A stretch of DNA of 6,518 nt, taken from contig JACMJO010000380.1 in assembly GCA_014380605.1 (NCBI GenBank), positions 1 through 6,518 on the forward strand, in the 5' to 3' direction. The position numbers and the translations under genes were made by a program. The notes below the pieces were generated by a model that searched no databases, was not told the DNA's origin, and worked only from the letters and a program-made list of their open reading frames with translations. Below, piece after piece: positions 1 through 5,955 of this stretch; position 1 is the first letter of the stretch, and each line of letters begins with the position of its first letter. This DNA comes from Fimbriimonadaceae bacterium (GTDB taxonomy: Bacteria > Armatimonadota > Fimbriimonadia > Fimbriimonadales > Fimbriimonadaceae).

Positions 1-1
1 C

Positions 2-859
2 GTTGACGATTTCGCCCCCGTTGGGGTGCAGGACTTGTCCCGTCATGTAACTGGAGTCTTCCGATGCCAAAAATACAAAGCTTGGCGCTACCTCAACCGG
101 TTGGCCGACACGTTCCAACGGAGTGTCTTCCCCAAATGAGGCGACCTTCTCTTTATCGAACGTCGCGGGGATCAATGGCGTCCATATCGGTCCGGGCGCG
201 ACGGCGTTGACCCTTATCTTCCGCTTAGCAAGGTTCTGTGACAGCGACCTTGTAAAAGCGACAATAGCTCCCTTGGTCGCGGAGTAATCGAGCAATCCCG
301 GACTCCCGGCATAGGCAGTAACGGAGGCCGTGTTGATGATCGCAGAACCTTCCTTCAAATGCGGCAAGGCCGCCTTGGTCAGATAGAAGAATGAAAAAAC
401 GTTGGTCTGAAATGTCTTCTCAAGTTGTTCCTGCGATATGTCTTCGATCGACTCCTGTGGATGTTGCTCAGCCGCATTGTTGACCAATATGTCGAGCTGG
501 CCCAGCTCTGCAACAACGTCCCTGACAAGCTTTTGGCAGAAGCCTTCGCTACCAATGTCGCCAGCCACGGCGTAACACTTGCGACCAATCTCTTCGACGG
601 CTTGCTTGGTTTCCTTGGCATCCCCGTGCTCGTCTAGATATGAGATCGCGACATGGGCGCCCTCTCTGGCGAATGCGATCGCCACCGCCCGGCCAATTCC
701 GCTGTCGCCGCCCGTGATCAAAGCAACCTTATCCTTGAGCCTCTTGCCGCCAGTTTCACCGAGGTCGGCAATCGGCTTCGGCGTCATTTGCGATTCGATA
801 CCGGGTTGGCGAGACTGGGTCTGGGCAGGAATATCCGTTGGAAAGGTCTGGGTACTCAT
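2..859 (-). CDS. SDR family NAD(P)-dependent oxidoreductase, YhdF/YhxC/YghA type (3' end cut by window edge)
   Basis: Cytoplasmic short-chain dehydrogenase/reductase; the substrate cannot be told from sequence. From the ATG at 859 there are 286 uninterrupted codons to the left edge. The Rossmann glycine motif TGGDSGIG is at residues 49-56, NNAA at 127-130, and the catalytic Ser179, Tyr192 and Lys196 (YSATK) are all present, followed by the APGPIWTPL segment. The last visible residues, HPNGGEIVN, match the usual end of this subfamily, so only one or two codons and the stop should be missing. The N-terminal lead (QPGIESQMTPKP) is the proline-rich lead typical of YhdF/YghA-like proteins, which favours the start at 859. 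An in-frame ATG at 910 would add 17 residues (MSKSVLAASLPIVVSHC); neither start has a convincing Shine-Dalgarno. Members are often general-stress or alcohol/aldehyde reductases by family knowledge. The family call is firm; the start is less so. Confidence 0.95.
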   Translation of the reverse strand, partial: MSTQTFPTDIPAQTQSRQPGIESQMTPKPIADLGETGGKRLKDKVALITGGDSGIGRAVAIAFAREGAHVAISYLDEHGDAKETKQAVEEIGRKCYAVAGDIGSEGFCQKLVRDVVAELGQLDILVNNAAEQHPQESIEDISQEQLEKTFQTNVFSFFYLTKAALPHLKEGSAIINTASVTAYAGSPGLLDYSATKGAIVAFTRSLSQNLAKRKIRVNAVAPGPIWTPLIPATFDKEKVASFGEDTPLERVGQPVEVAPSFVFLASEDSSYMTGQVLHPNGGEIVN

Positions 860-986
860 GCAATGACTGACGACAATCGGAAGGCTTGCAGCGAGAACAC
901 TTTTGGACATTTTATGGATTTCTTATCGAAGCTCAGGCACAAGCATCGCTGAAACCCCAGAGGTGGAAGTCTATCAATGCTGAGGG

Positions 987-1007
987 CCATTGCCGACTAG
1001 GCAATGG
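987..1007. promoter_or_regulatory. Perfect 8-bp inverted repeat with 5-bp spacer; candidate operator or RNA hairpin
   Basis: CCATTGCC (987-994) and GGCAATGG (1000-1007) are exact reverse complements around the spacer GACTA. The palindrome is flanked by a direct repeat of ATCAATGC at 973-980 and 1013-1020, 40 bp apart. It lies 128 bp upstream of the preferred SDR start (77 bp from the alternative one) and 9 bp before the ATG at 1017. No U-tract follows the hairpin in either transcript direction, so it does not look like an intrinsic terminator. A dimeric regulator site for the SDR gene is possible, as is an RNA hairpin whose right arm overlaps the weak GGAA ribosome-binding sequence (1006-1009) of the small ORF. 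One such palindrome is expected by chance in a window this size, so confidence is limited. Confidence 0.3.
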
Positions 1008-1016
1008 AAAAAATCA

Positions 1017-1217
1017 ATGCTTGTTATTTACAAGGTTCAAGGCAGCGTGTTCGACGTGAATGAGGTCCACGAGATACCGTCGGTGGGAGAGGTCGTCACG
1101 ATAGAGGAGATAGACTTCGTTATCTCGAACCTGTCGCTGCCGTCGTCTCCCATTAACGTGACCGGCTTGCCGGTACTAAACCTCTTGCCGATTGTCGCCT
1201 GCGGCATCGATCTTTAG
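1017..1217 (+). CDS. Small hypothetical protein, 66 aa
   Basis: I do not recognise this protein. The ATG at 1017 follows GGAA with about 7 nt spacing, the only start here with any ribosome-binding context; a TTG at 990 would lie inside the palindrome and is less likely. Codon use resembles real genes, with mostly G or C in third positions. The sequence reads as a small beta-rich domain: a hydrophobic strand (MLVIYKVQG), then EIPSVGEVVTIEEIDFVIS, resembling the strand-turn-strand pattern of small barrel-like proteins, and a hydrophobic tail. There is no signal peptide and no clear membrane helix. Its TAG stop overlaps the TAA stop of the convergent acidic ORF at 1214-1217. It could be spurious; only conservation would decide. 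Confidence 0.4.
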   Translation: MLVIYKVQGSVFDVNEVHEIPSVGEVVTIEEIDFVISNLSLPSSPINVTGLPVLNLLPIVACGIDL

Positions 1218-1495
1218 CCCGTCGATTCGCTATCTCGAATATCAGCAATCGACTCCATGGGGTTTAACTCGACAATAGAATTCTCGACTCCCTCGGGACT
1301 ACCAAACTCTGGGTCCTCGTCAAGGATATCGGCCGGGTAGAACTCTGGGTCGATAGCCAAATCGGGGATGTTCTTATTCTCTCGCCCGAAATCTTCTCGT
1401 AAATCAGGCGGAACCTCTACAACCGCCTGCTCGGTGTCGATCGGCATAGCTAGGTCAGGCTGAAGAGGCGGCTGAGGATCTGTCGCATTTCGCAT
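1214..1495 (-). CDS. Small acidic, proline-rich hypothetical protein, 93 aa
   Basis: I do not recognise this protein. The ATG at 1495 is preceded by AAGGA on the minus strand, although the gap to the ATG is only 2 nt. About a quarter of the residues are Asp or Glu, about one in seven is Pro, and only about five are Lys or Arg, so it is strongly acidic and probably largely disordered. The motif DPEF occurs twice (residues about 50-53 and 61-64, in IDPEFYPADI and EDPEFGSPEG). There is no Cys, His or Trp, no signal peptide and no membrane helix. Third-position GC is lower than in the neighbouring enzymes, which may mean recent acquisition or relaxed selection. It converges with the 1017-1217 ORF and diverges from the oxidoreductase gene at 1665. 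A non-coding chance ORF is possible, but the biased, orderly composition argues for a real protein. Confidence 0.5.
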   Translation of the reverse strand: MRNATDPQPPLQPDLAMPIDTEQAVVEVPPDLREDFGRENKNIPDLAIDPEFYPADILDEDPEFGSPEGVENSIVELNPMESIADIRDSESTG

Positions 1496-1664
1496 GGTCC
1501 TTCATAGACGATGATCATGTGGAGAGTGGAGACTATTTTTCGTCAGTCGGCAACTCTGCGCCCGTCGCATTTCGGGCCAAGGTCGGGCTACAGTAGGAAG
1601 ATAAACTAATTGTATTGTCGGACCCGCTCAATCGCGCTCCGCATTGCCCCTTCAAAGACTGACC
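1496..1664. other. Divergent intergenic region between the acidic ORF and the Gfo/Idh/MocA gene
   Basis: This stretch must hold the promoters for both flanking genes if both are real. The only AT-rich island is about 1599-1618. On the minus strand it contains TACAAT (1614-1609), a five-of-six match to a -10 box, but no -35 lies at 16-18 bp. On the plus strand TATTGT and TAAACT are weak -10-like words, again without a -35. I see no inverted repeat, riboswitch-like element or terminator. Confidence 0.2.
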
Positions 1665-3047
1665 ATGAGCACCCAAAAGAAAACCCAGCCATCCAGACGA
1701 GAATTCCTAAAAGCCGCCGGAGGCGTTGCCGCCGCGGCAACCTTGCCCACATTTGCCTTCCCCACTGTACATCCGCAAGGTAGCGACGAGATTCGGTTGG
1801 CATTGGTCGGATGCGGGGGACGCGGCGGCGGGGCGGCGGCTAACGCGCTGTCCACCACGAGTGGACCCGTGAAGCTGGTGGCGATGGCCGACGTCTTCCA
1901 AGATCGGCTTGACGACACGTTCAAGAATCTCGATAAGGGGTTCAAGAAGACGATGGACGTGCCCAAGGATCGCCAGTTCATCGGCTTCGATGGCTACAAG
2001 AAGGCCATGGATTGCCTGAAACCGGGCGACGTCGTCATCCTGACCACGCCTCCCGCATTCCGATGGGTCCACTTCCAGTACGCCATCTCCAAAAAGCTCA
2101 ACGTCTTCATGGAGAAGCCAGTAACAGTCGACGGTCCTACCAGCAAGAAGATGTTTGCGCTCGGTGAGCAAGCAAGCGCCGCCGGATTGAAAGTCGGCGT
2201 TGGCCTCATGTCCCGCCACGCGCCTTGGCTTCAGCAACTCCATGAGCGGGTTCAAAACGGCGAGCTTGGCGAGATCATCTTGATGCGCGGGTATCGGATG
2301 CACGGTCCCGCCGCCACTTTTGAGTCCACTCCAAAGCCGGACGGAATCAGCGACCTCGAGTACCAGATTCGTCGCTTCCATAGCTTCCTCTGGTGCAGTG
2401 GTGGATGCTTTAACGACTTCTACATCCACATCGTCGATCAGGGCTGCTGGATGAAGAATGCTTTGCCGGTGAGCGCCCAGGCTATCGGTGGGCGGCACTA
2501 TAAGCAAAGCCCCGAGGGCCTCACATTTGTGGATCAGAACCTGGATACTTACGGAGTCGAGTACACCTTCCCCGACGGCACCAAGTTCTTCTTCGATGGC
2601 CGTTGCATCGAGGGCGCCTACGGTAAATTCTCAAGCTATCTCCACGGCACGAAGGGGGTGGCGATCGCTTCCAGGGCCAACGACTGCGGCGGGCCATCAT
2701 CCATCTACAAGGGCCAGAAGATGACTCCCGAAAGCCTCCTTTGGCAATCCACCGACCGAAGTAACCCTTACCAGAACGAGTGGGACGAGCTGATGAAAGC
2801 CATTCGAGGCAATAAGCCGTTCAATGAGGTTAAGCAGGGTGTCAACGCGAGTCTGGTCTCCAGCATGGGCCGCATGGCCGCGCATACCGGTCAGGAGATC
2901 ACTTACGACGCAATGCTCAACTGCGAGCACGAATTCGCGCCGAACGTCGATAAGCTGACGCTAGGCTCGCCATCGCCGTTGATGCCCGAGGCCAATGGAA
3001 GGTATCCGATCCCTCAGCCTGGAATCAAGACGACGAAAGAGTATTGA
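1665..3047 (+). CDS. Tat-exported Gfo/Idh/MocA family oxidoreductase
   Basis: Predicted NAD(P)-dependent sugar or inositol-type oxidoreductase exported by the twin-arginine route; 460 aa. The ATG at 1665 puts the Tat motif SRREFLKAA at residues 10-18, followed by an Ala-rich hydrophobic stretch to about residue 35; an upstream TTG at 1644 would only add seven residues. The N-terminal Rossmann fold starts at IRLALVGCGGRGGG (43-56; GxGGxG nucleotide loop). The family motif EKP is at 150-152, its lysine normally contacting cofactor and substrate. The C-terminal domain contains SGGCFNDFYIHIVDQGCW (245-262), with Asp251, His255 and Asp258 in the region that carries the catalytic Asp/His in relatives. 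The exported form is common in Planctomycetota, Verrucomicrobiota and Armatimonadota, where the protein probably folds with bound cofactor before export. The substrate is unknown. It is monocistronic here and convergent with the ApbE gene, with the GGGA inverted repeat just beyond its stop. Confidence 0.95.
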   Translation: MSTQKKTQPSRREFLKAAGGVAAAATLPTFAFPTVHPQGSDEIRLALVGCGGRGGGAAANALSTTSGPVKLVAMADVFQDRLDDTFKNLDKGFKKTMDVPKDRQFIGFDGYKKAMDCLKPGDVVILTTPPAFRWVHFQYAISKKLNVFMEKPVTVDGPTSKKMFALGEQASAAGLKVGVGLMSRHAPWLQQLHERVQNGELGEIILMRGYRMHGPAATFESTPKPDGISDLEYQIRRFHSFLWCSGGCFNDFYIHIVDQGCWMKNALPVSAQAIGGRHYKQSPEGLTFVDQNLDTYGVEYTFPDGTKFFFDGRCIEGAYGKFSSYLHGTKGVAIASRANDCGGPSSIYKGQKMTPESLLWQSTDRSNPYQNEWDELMKAIRGNKPFNEVKQGVNASLVSSMGRMAAHTGQEITYDAMLNCEHEFAPNVDKLTLGSPSPLMPEANGRYPIPQPGIKTTKEY

Positions 3048-3052
3048 AAGTT

Positions 3053-3158
3053 AGGGACGAGGGAACAAGGGACAGAGGGAATAAGGGGATTGGTGGGTGG
3101 CTCCAAAATCTCCTCTTCCCTCTTCCCTCTGTCCCTATTCCCTTATTCCCTCGTCCCT
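3053..3158. repeat. Long imperfect inverted repeat of GGGA units between convergent genes (possible bidirectional terminator, G-quadruplex-capable)
   Basis: The outer stem pairs 3053-3072 with 3139-3158, 19 of 20 matched (mismatch 3066/3145). After a 7-nt bulge (3132-3138), 3073-3080 pairs with 3124-3131 perfectly; the loop region is about 3084-3118. Each arm is a run of GGG triplets separated by 4-5 nt. On the plus strand they are at 3054, 3061, 3069, 3077 and 3085. On the minus strand six runs lie opposite the CCC triplets at 3155, 3148, 3140, 3133, 3125 and 3118. Each arm thus meets the simple four-run G-quadruplex pattern. The element starts 6 nt after the oxidoreductase stop and contains the ApbE stop (3143-3145). 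It has no proper U-tract, so a terminator role rests on position and stem strength only. The semi-regular 7-8 nt period suggests a dispersed intergenic element. Confidence 0.85.
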
Positions 3159-4156
3159 TTAAGGACCCTCAAGTAGCTCTTCACGCCTCGATACTTCTTT
3201 AGGAAGCTCGCGTGCTTGTCTTCCCCGAGAACGGTAAGGACCTTCGACAACGGGTCCGAGGTGAGCCCTTCTTTCGCGATGATCGTAGCTTGGGCTCGAT
3301 TGGTCAATGCCTGACCCGTCCGAGGGTCGACGACGTGCGAGTACTGGACTCCGCCAATGATCACAAACTGTTCGGTGTCACCCGAAGTTGAAACGGCGCA
3401 GTTGGCAAAGTCCAAGTCCTTGGGCCCCTCGTCGTCCCCAGCATTGGGCACCCGAATCGTCCAACCCGTCTTCCCCGGCGGCGGACCGCTCACTACGATG
3501 TCGCCACCCATTTCAACCAACGCCCTCGTGACGCCATGGCGTCGAAGAACCTTCCGGGCCTCGTCGCATGCATAACCCTTCGCGATCCCGCCTAAATCCA
3601 GCTTCATGCCAGACACTGCGAGTTGGACCGTGCGTCCACAATCATCGAGCTTAACCTTCTCCCATCCCACCAACCCCCGAGCCTTCTCCAATTCCGCTGG
3701 GTTGGGCAACACGCCCGACTTTCGAGATGCTCGCCAAAGCGCTACTAACGGCCCAACCGTGACGTCGAACGCCCCTTCCGACCGTCGAGAAACCTCTTCC
3801 GCCTTCTGCAGAACCTTGAACAGGTCTGGAGAAACTCGAACCGCCGGTTCGCCCGCCTCGGCACACAGCTTCATGAGCTCGCTGTCCTTGCGATAATCGC
3901 TCATCACCCAGTCCAGTGCGCCTATTCGATCAAACGCCGCCCGACAAGCCTTTTCGGCTCGACTTTGAGTGTCGGCATACACCGTCAGCCGAGCATCGAT
4001 TCCCATGTGGTACTCGGTAAAGGTAAAACGTGTGAGTTGCTCTTGGCTCGATGAGGCGTCAGATACAGTAACGCACCTGCCTACCAAACAACCCATGATC
4101 AGCAAAGCAAATATTCGTCGACCTGTCTGTGTGGCTCTCATCTCGATGGGGTTCAT
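3143..4156 (-). CDS. apbE: ApbE family FAD:protein FMN transferase, exported
   Basis: Predicted Mg-dependent transferase that attaches FMN from FAD to a Thr/Ser of extracytoplasmic redox proteins. Starting at the ATG at 4156, which has GGAG three bases upstream, the protein is 337 aa; a TTG at 4180 and ATGs at 4141 and 4096 are alternatives. RRIFALLIMGCLVGRC (residues 13-28) is a signal peptide or lipoprotein-like segment, with IMGC as an imperfect lipobox. Family motifs occur in order: SDYRKDSEL (86-94), EGAFDVTVGPLVALW (127-141), MKLDLGGIAKGYACD (184-198), VEMGGDIVVSG (214-224), STSGDTEQF (256-264) and YSHVVDPRTG (272-281). The usual metal site DxLxT near the C-terminus reads DPLSK (301-305), so Lys replaces the metal-binding Thr. 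The last residues, KGTRE, are encoded by the GGGA repeat. The 5' end overlaps the divergent SUMF1-domain gene. No obvious flavinylation target is in the window. Confidence 0.93.
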   Translation of the reverse strand: MNPIEMRATQTGRRIFALLIMGCLVGRCVTVSDASSSQEQLTRFTFTEYHMGIDARLTVYADTQSRAEKACRAAFDRIGALDWVMSDYRKDSELMKLCAEAGEPAVRVSPDLFKVLQKAEEVSRRSEGAFDVTVGPLVALWRASRKSGVLPNPAELEKARGLVGWEKVKLDDCGRTVQLAVSGMKLDLGGIAKGYACDEARKVLRRHGVTRALVEMGGDIVVSGPPPGKTGWTIRVPNAGDDEGPKDLDFANCAVSTSGDTEQFVIIGGVQYSHVVDPRTGQALTNRAQATIIAKEGLTSDPLSKVLTVLGEDKHASFLKKYRGVKSYLRVLKGTRE

Positions 4157-4910
4157 ATTCTCCGTGGGGCAAAGCGACAAGCTCGCTCCCTATGTCGAAA
4201 CCGTACCTAATTCGGTACTCAAGATTCAGATGGTTCCCGTTCCAGGCGGAACGATTGCAATCGGCAAGAAGAGCGTCAAGGTCAAGCCATTTTATATGGC
4301 TACCACCGAGACGACGTGGGAGTTGTTCGACGCTTTTCTCAACGCGGGCCCCCCATCTAAGCCTTACGATCAGACCGATTTCGCTCCCGACGCCATCGCT
4401 CGGCCCAGTAAGAGCTACATCCTGCCCGACCTAAGCTGGGGCCATAGCGGTTACCCCACGATCAATGTCAGCTCGACCTCAGTGGAGATGTTCTGTCGGT
4501 GGCTGTCCAAGGTCACCAACAAGAAATATCGCTTGCCAACCGAGGCAGAGTGGGAGATGGCATGCACAGAAAACACGGGCCTTCCCATGAAGCTGACCAA
4601 GGACCAGGCGGAAAATGTCGCCTGGTATGCCGGAAACAGCAAAGAGACAACCCACCCGGTTGGGAAAAAGGCTCCCAACAAGCTTGGCCTCCACGACATG
4701 TTTGGAAATGTTGGCGAGTGGGCAACCGACTTGGATGGCAAACCGGTGCTGTGCGGGCCGAGCTTCGCTGACACCCTCGCCAACACCACATCGAGCCTGC
4801 GGAAGCGATGGAGTCCAAAGTGGCAGGAAACCGATCCCCAAATGCCCAAGAGCCGCTGGTGGCTTTCGGACGGCCCGTTCTGTGGATTCCGGGTCGTTTG
4901 TGAACCGTAG
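4095..4910 (+). CDS. Exported SUMF1/formylglycine-generating-enzyme-like domain protein, lacking the catalytic Cys pair
   Basis: A 271-aa protein. The ATG at 4095 gives an N-terminal signal-like segment (RRPVCVALISMGFIFSVG, 8-25); a GTG at 3969 is possible but would bury this signal, and no Shine-Dalgarno supports any start. The SUMF1/FGE-sulfatase fold is clear: VPVPGGTIAIG (47-57), FYMATTETTWELFDAFL (66-82), VSSTSVEMFCRWLSKVTNKK (125-144), RLPTEAEWEMA (146-156), GLHDMFGNVGEWATD (198-212), PVLCGPSF (217-224, where relatives have RGGSF) and the final GFRVVCEP. True formylglycine-generating enzymes use two close Cys that bind copper before the RYR segment; that arrangement is absent, so sulfatase activation is unlikely. 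By family knowledge such proteins are often sugar- or ligand-binding or accessory exported proteins. It is immediately followed by the ThuA gene, with which it is surely co-transcribed, and its 5' end overlaps apbE on the other strand. Confidence 0.9.
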   Translation: MISKANIRRPVCVALISMGFIFSVGQSDKLAPYVETVPNSVLKIQMVPVPGGTIAIGKKSVKVKPFYMATTETTWELFDAFLNAGPPSKPYDQTDFAPDAIARPSKSYILPDLSWGHSGYPTINVSSTSVEMFCRWLSKVTNKKYRLPTEAEWEMACTENTGLPMKLTKDQAENVAWYAGNSKETTHPVGKKAPNKLGLHDMFGNVGEWATDLDGKPVLCGPSFADTLANTTSSLRKRWSPKWQETDPQMPKSRWWLSDGPFCGFRVVCEP

Positions 4911-5924
4911 ATGCTCCTCGCCCTTGTTGCCTTCTCGGCTCTAACTGCCCAGGATTGGGCGGTTTTCTCGGGAGGGTCAGGCCCTGGCAAGGGCAAGCAC
5001 ATCGTGTTGTTGGCGGGGGATGAGGAGTACCGATCCGAGGAAGGACTTCCGCAACTCGCCAAGATACTTTCCACCCGTCATGGCTTCAAGTGCACAGTCC
5101 TGTTCTCCATCAATGAGAAAGGCGAGATCGATCCCAACGTTACGTCCAATCAGCCTGGCTTGGAAGCGTTGGCCAAAGCCGACCTCTGCATCATGCTTCT
5201 CCGCTTTCGATGTTGGCCCGACTCGCAGATGAAGCATTTCGCTGATTACCTCGATTCAGGAAAGCCGATCATAGCCCTGCGCACCAGCACGCACGCATTC
5301 AACTATCCGGCAGACTCTACTTCTCCATATCGCCGCTTCGGCTGGCAGAGCAAGGATTGGCCCGGGGGGTTTGGCAAACAGGTTCTCGGCGAAAACTGGG
5401 TTAGTCATTGGGGCAACCACGGCTCTCAAGCAACCAAAGGCATCGTCTCCCATCGCGCCCACCCAATTCTCAACGGCGTGAAGGAGCTATTCGGCAACTC
5501 AGATGTTTATGAAGCCGCCCCGCCGCCGGATGCTCAAATCCTCGTCTGGGGTCAGGTTCTTTTAGGAATGAGCAGAGGCGACGCTCCGGCAAGAGGCAAA
5601 AAGAAGACTGCGCAAGGCATCGAGCAAGATATCAACGCGCCCAAGATGCCAATCGTCTGGGTTCGCGGGGTCGGATCAGTCGGACCGCGCGTGCCCTCAC
5701 GCGCTTCTCCGAAAACCCGAATCGTCACCACCACCATGGGCGCGGCGACAGACTTGCAAGATGAAGGATTGAGACGCCTCTTGATAAACGCATCCTACTG
5801 GACCCTTACGCTCCCTGTCCCAGCACATGCCAATGTCGCACCAATAGGAGACTACAAGCCAACCATGTTTGGATTCAATGGCTTCAAGAAGGGAGTTAAA
5901 CCGTCGGAACTATTACCAAAGTGA
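4911..5924 (+). CDS. Exported ThuA-domain protein (trehalose-utilisation family)
   Basis: A 337-aa ThuA-like protein with a glutamine-amidotransferase-like fold. A short hydrophobic leader (MLLALVAFSALTAQD, cleavage likely near residue 13) precedes the mature protein; it lacks the usual basic N-terminal residues, but an in-frame TAG immediately upstream (the SUMF1-gene stop) rules out a longer start. Conserved blocks are KHIVLLAGDEEYRSEEGLPQ (29-48), GLEALAKADLCIMLLRFR (83-100), QMKHFADYLDSGKPIIALRT (106-125), THAFNY (127-132), GGFGKQVLGENWVSHWGNHG (152-171), HPILNGV (184-190), TTTMGAATDLQDEGLRRLL (273-291), and the ending GDYKPTMFGFNGFKKGVKP. This set is characteristic of the exported ThuA proteins of Planctomycetota and relatives. 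Rhizobial ThuA works with ThuB, a Gfo/Idh/MocA oxidoreductase, in disaccharide catabolism; the activity here is inferred only. Stop and start abut (TAGATG) with no Shine-Dalgarno, suggesting translational coupling. Confidence 0.93.
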   Translation: MLLALVAFSALTAQDWAVFSGGSGPGKGKHIVLLAGDEEYRSEEGLPQLAKILSTRHGFKCTVLFSINEKGEIDPNVTSNQPGLEALAKADLCIMLLRFRCWPDSQMKHFADYLDSGKPIIALRTSTHAFNYPADSTSPYRRFGWQSKDWPGGFGKQVLGENWVSHWGNHGSQATKGIVSHRAHPILNGVKELFGNSDVYEAAPPPDAQILVWGQVLLGMSRGDAPARGKKKTAQGIEQDINAPKMPIVWVRGVGSVGPRVPSRASPKTRIVTTTMGAATDLQDEGLRRLLINASYWTLTLPVPAHANVAPIGDYKPTMFGFNGFKKGVKPSELLPK

Positions 5925-5955
5925 TCCCAAGAGTCTGCCGTGCAAGAATGGTCTG

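Noticed and set aside
987..1020. Reading the palindrome as an intrinsic terminator
   Set aside because: The A-run follows the hairpin on the plus strand and the T-run precedes it on the minus strand, so neither transcript has a U-tract after the stem.
1482..1574. An 11-bp direct repeat, GTCGCATTTCG, at 1482-1492 and 1564-1574
   Set aside because: Several 11-bp exact repeats are expected by chance in a window this size, and one copy lies inside a coding region.
1707..2507. A 266-codon minus-strand open frame antisense to the Gfo/Idh/MocA gene
   Set aside because: It lies entirely inside a gene with clear family motifs, shows no recognisable domain, and its length is explained by GC-biased third positions of the true gene.
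3969..4094. An upstream GTG start for the SUMF1-domain gene at 3969
   Set aside because: It would add 42 residues before a good export signal, has no ribosome-binding site, and is fully antisense to conserved ApbE coding sequence.
4451..5074. A 207-codon minus-strand open frame across the SUMF1/ThuA junction
   Set aside because: Both sense genes are strongly supported by conserved motifs; the antisense product has no recognisable features.
5726..5754. TTTMGAATD in the ThuA protein as an ApbE flavinylation site
   Set aside because: It is a conserved core block of the ThuA family, and the Asp expected upstream in the flavinylation motif is missing.
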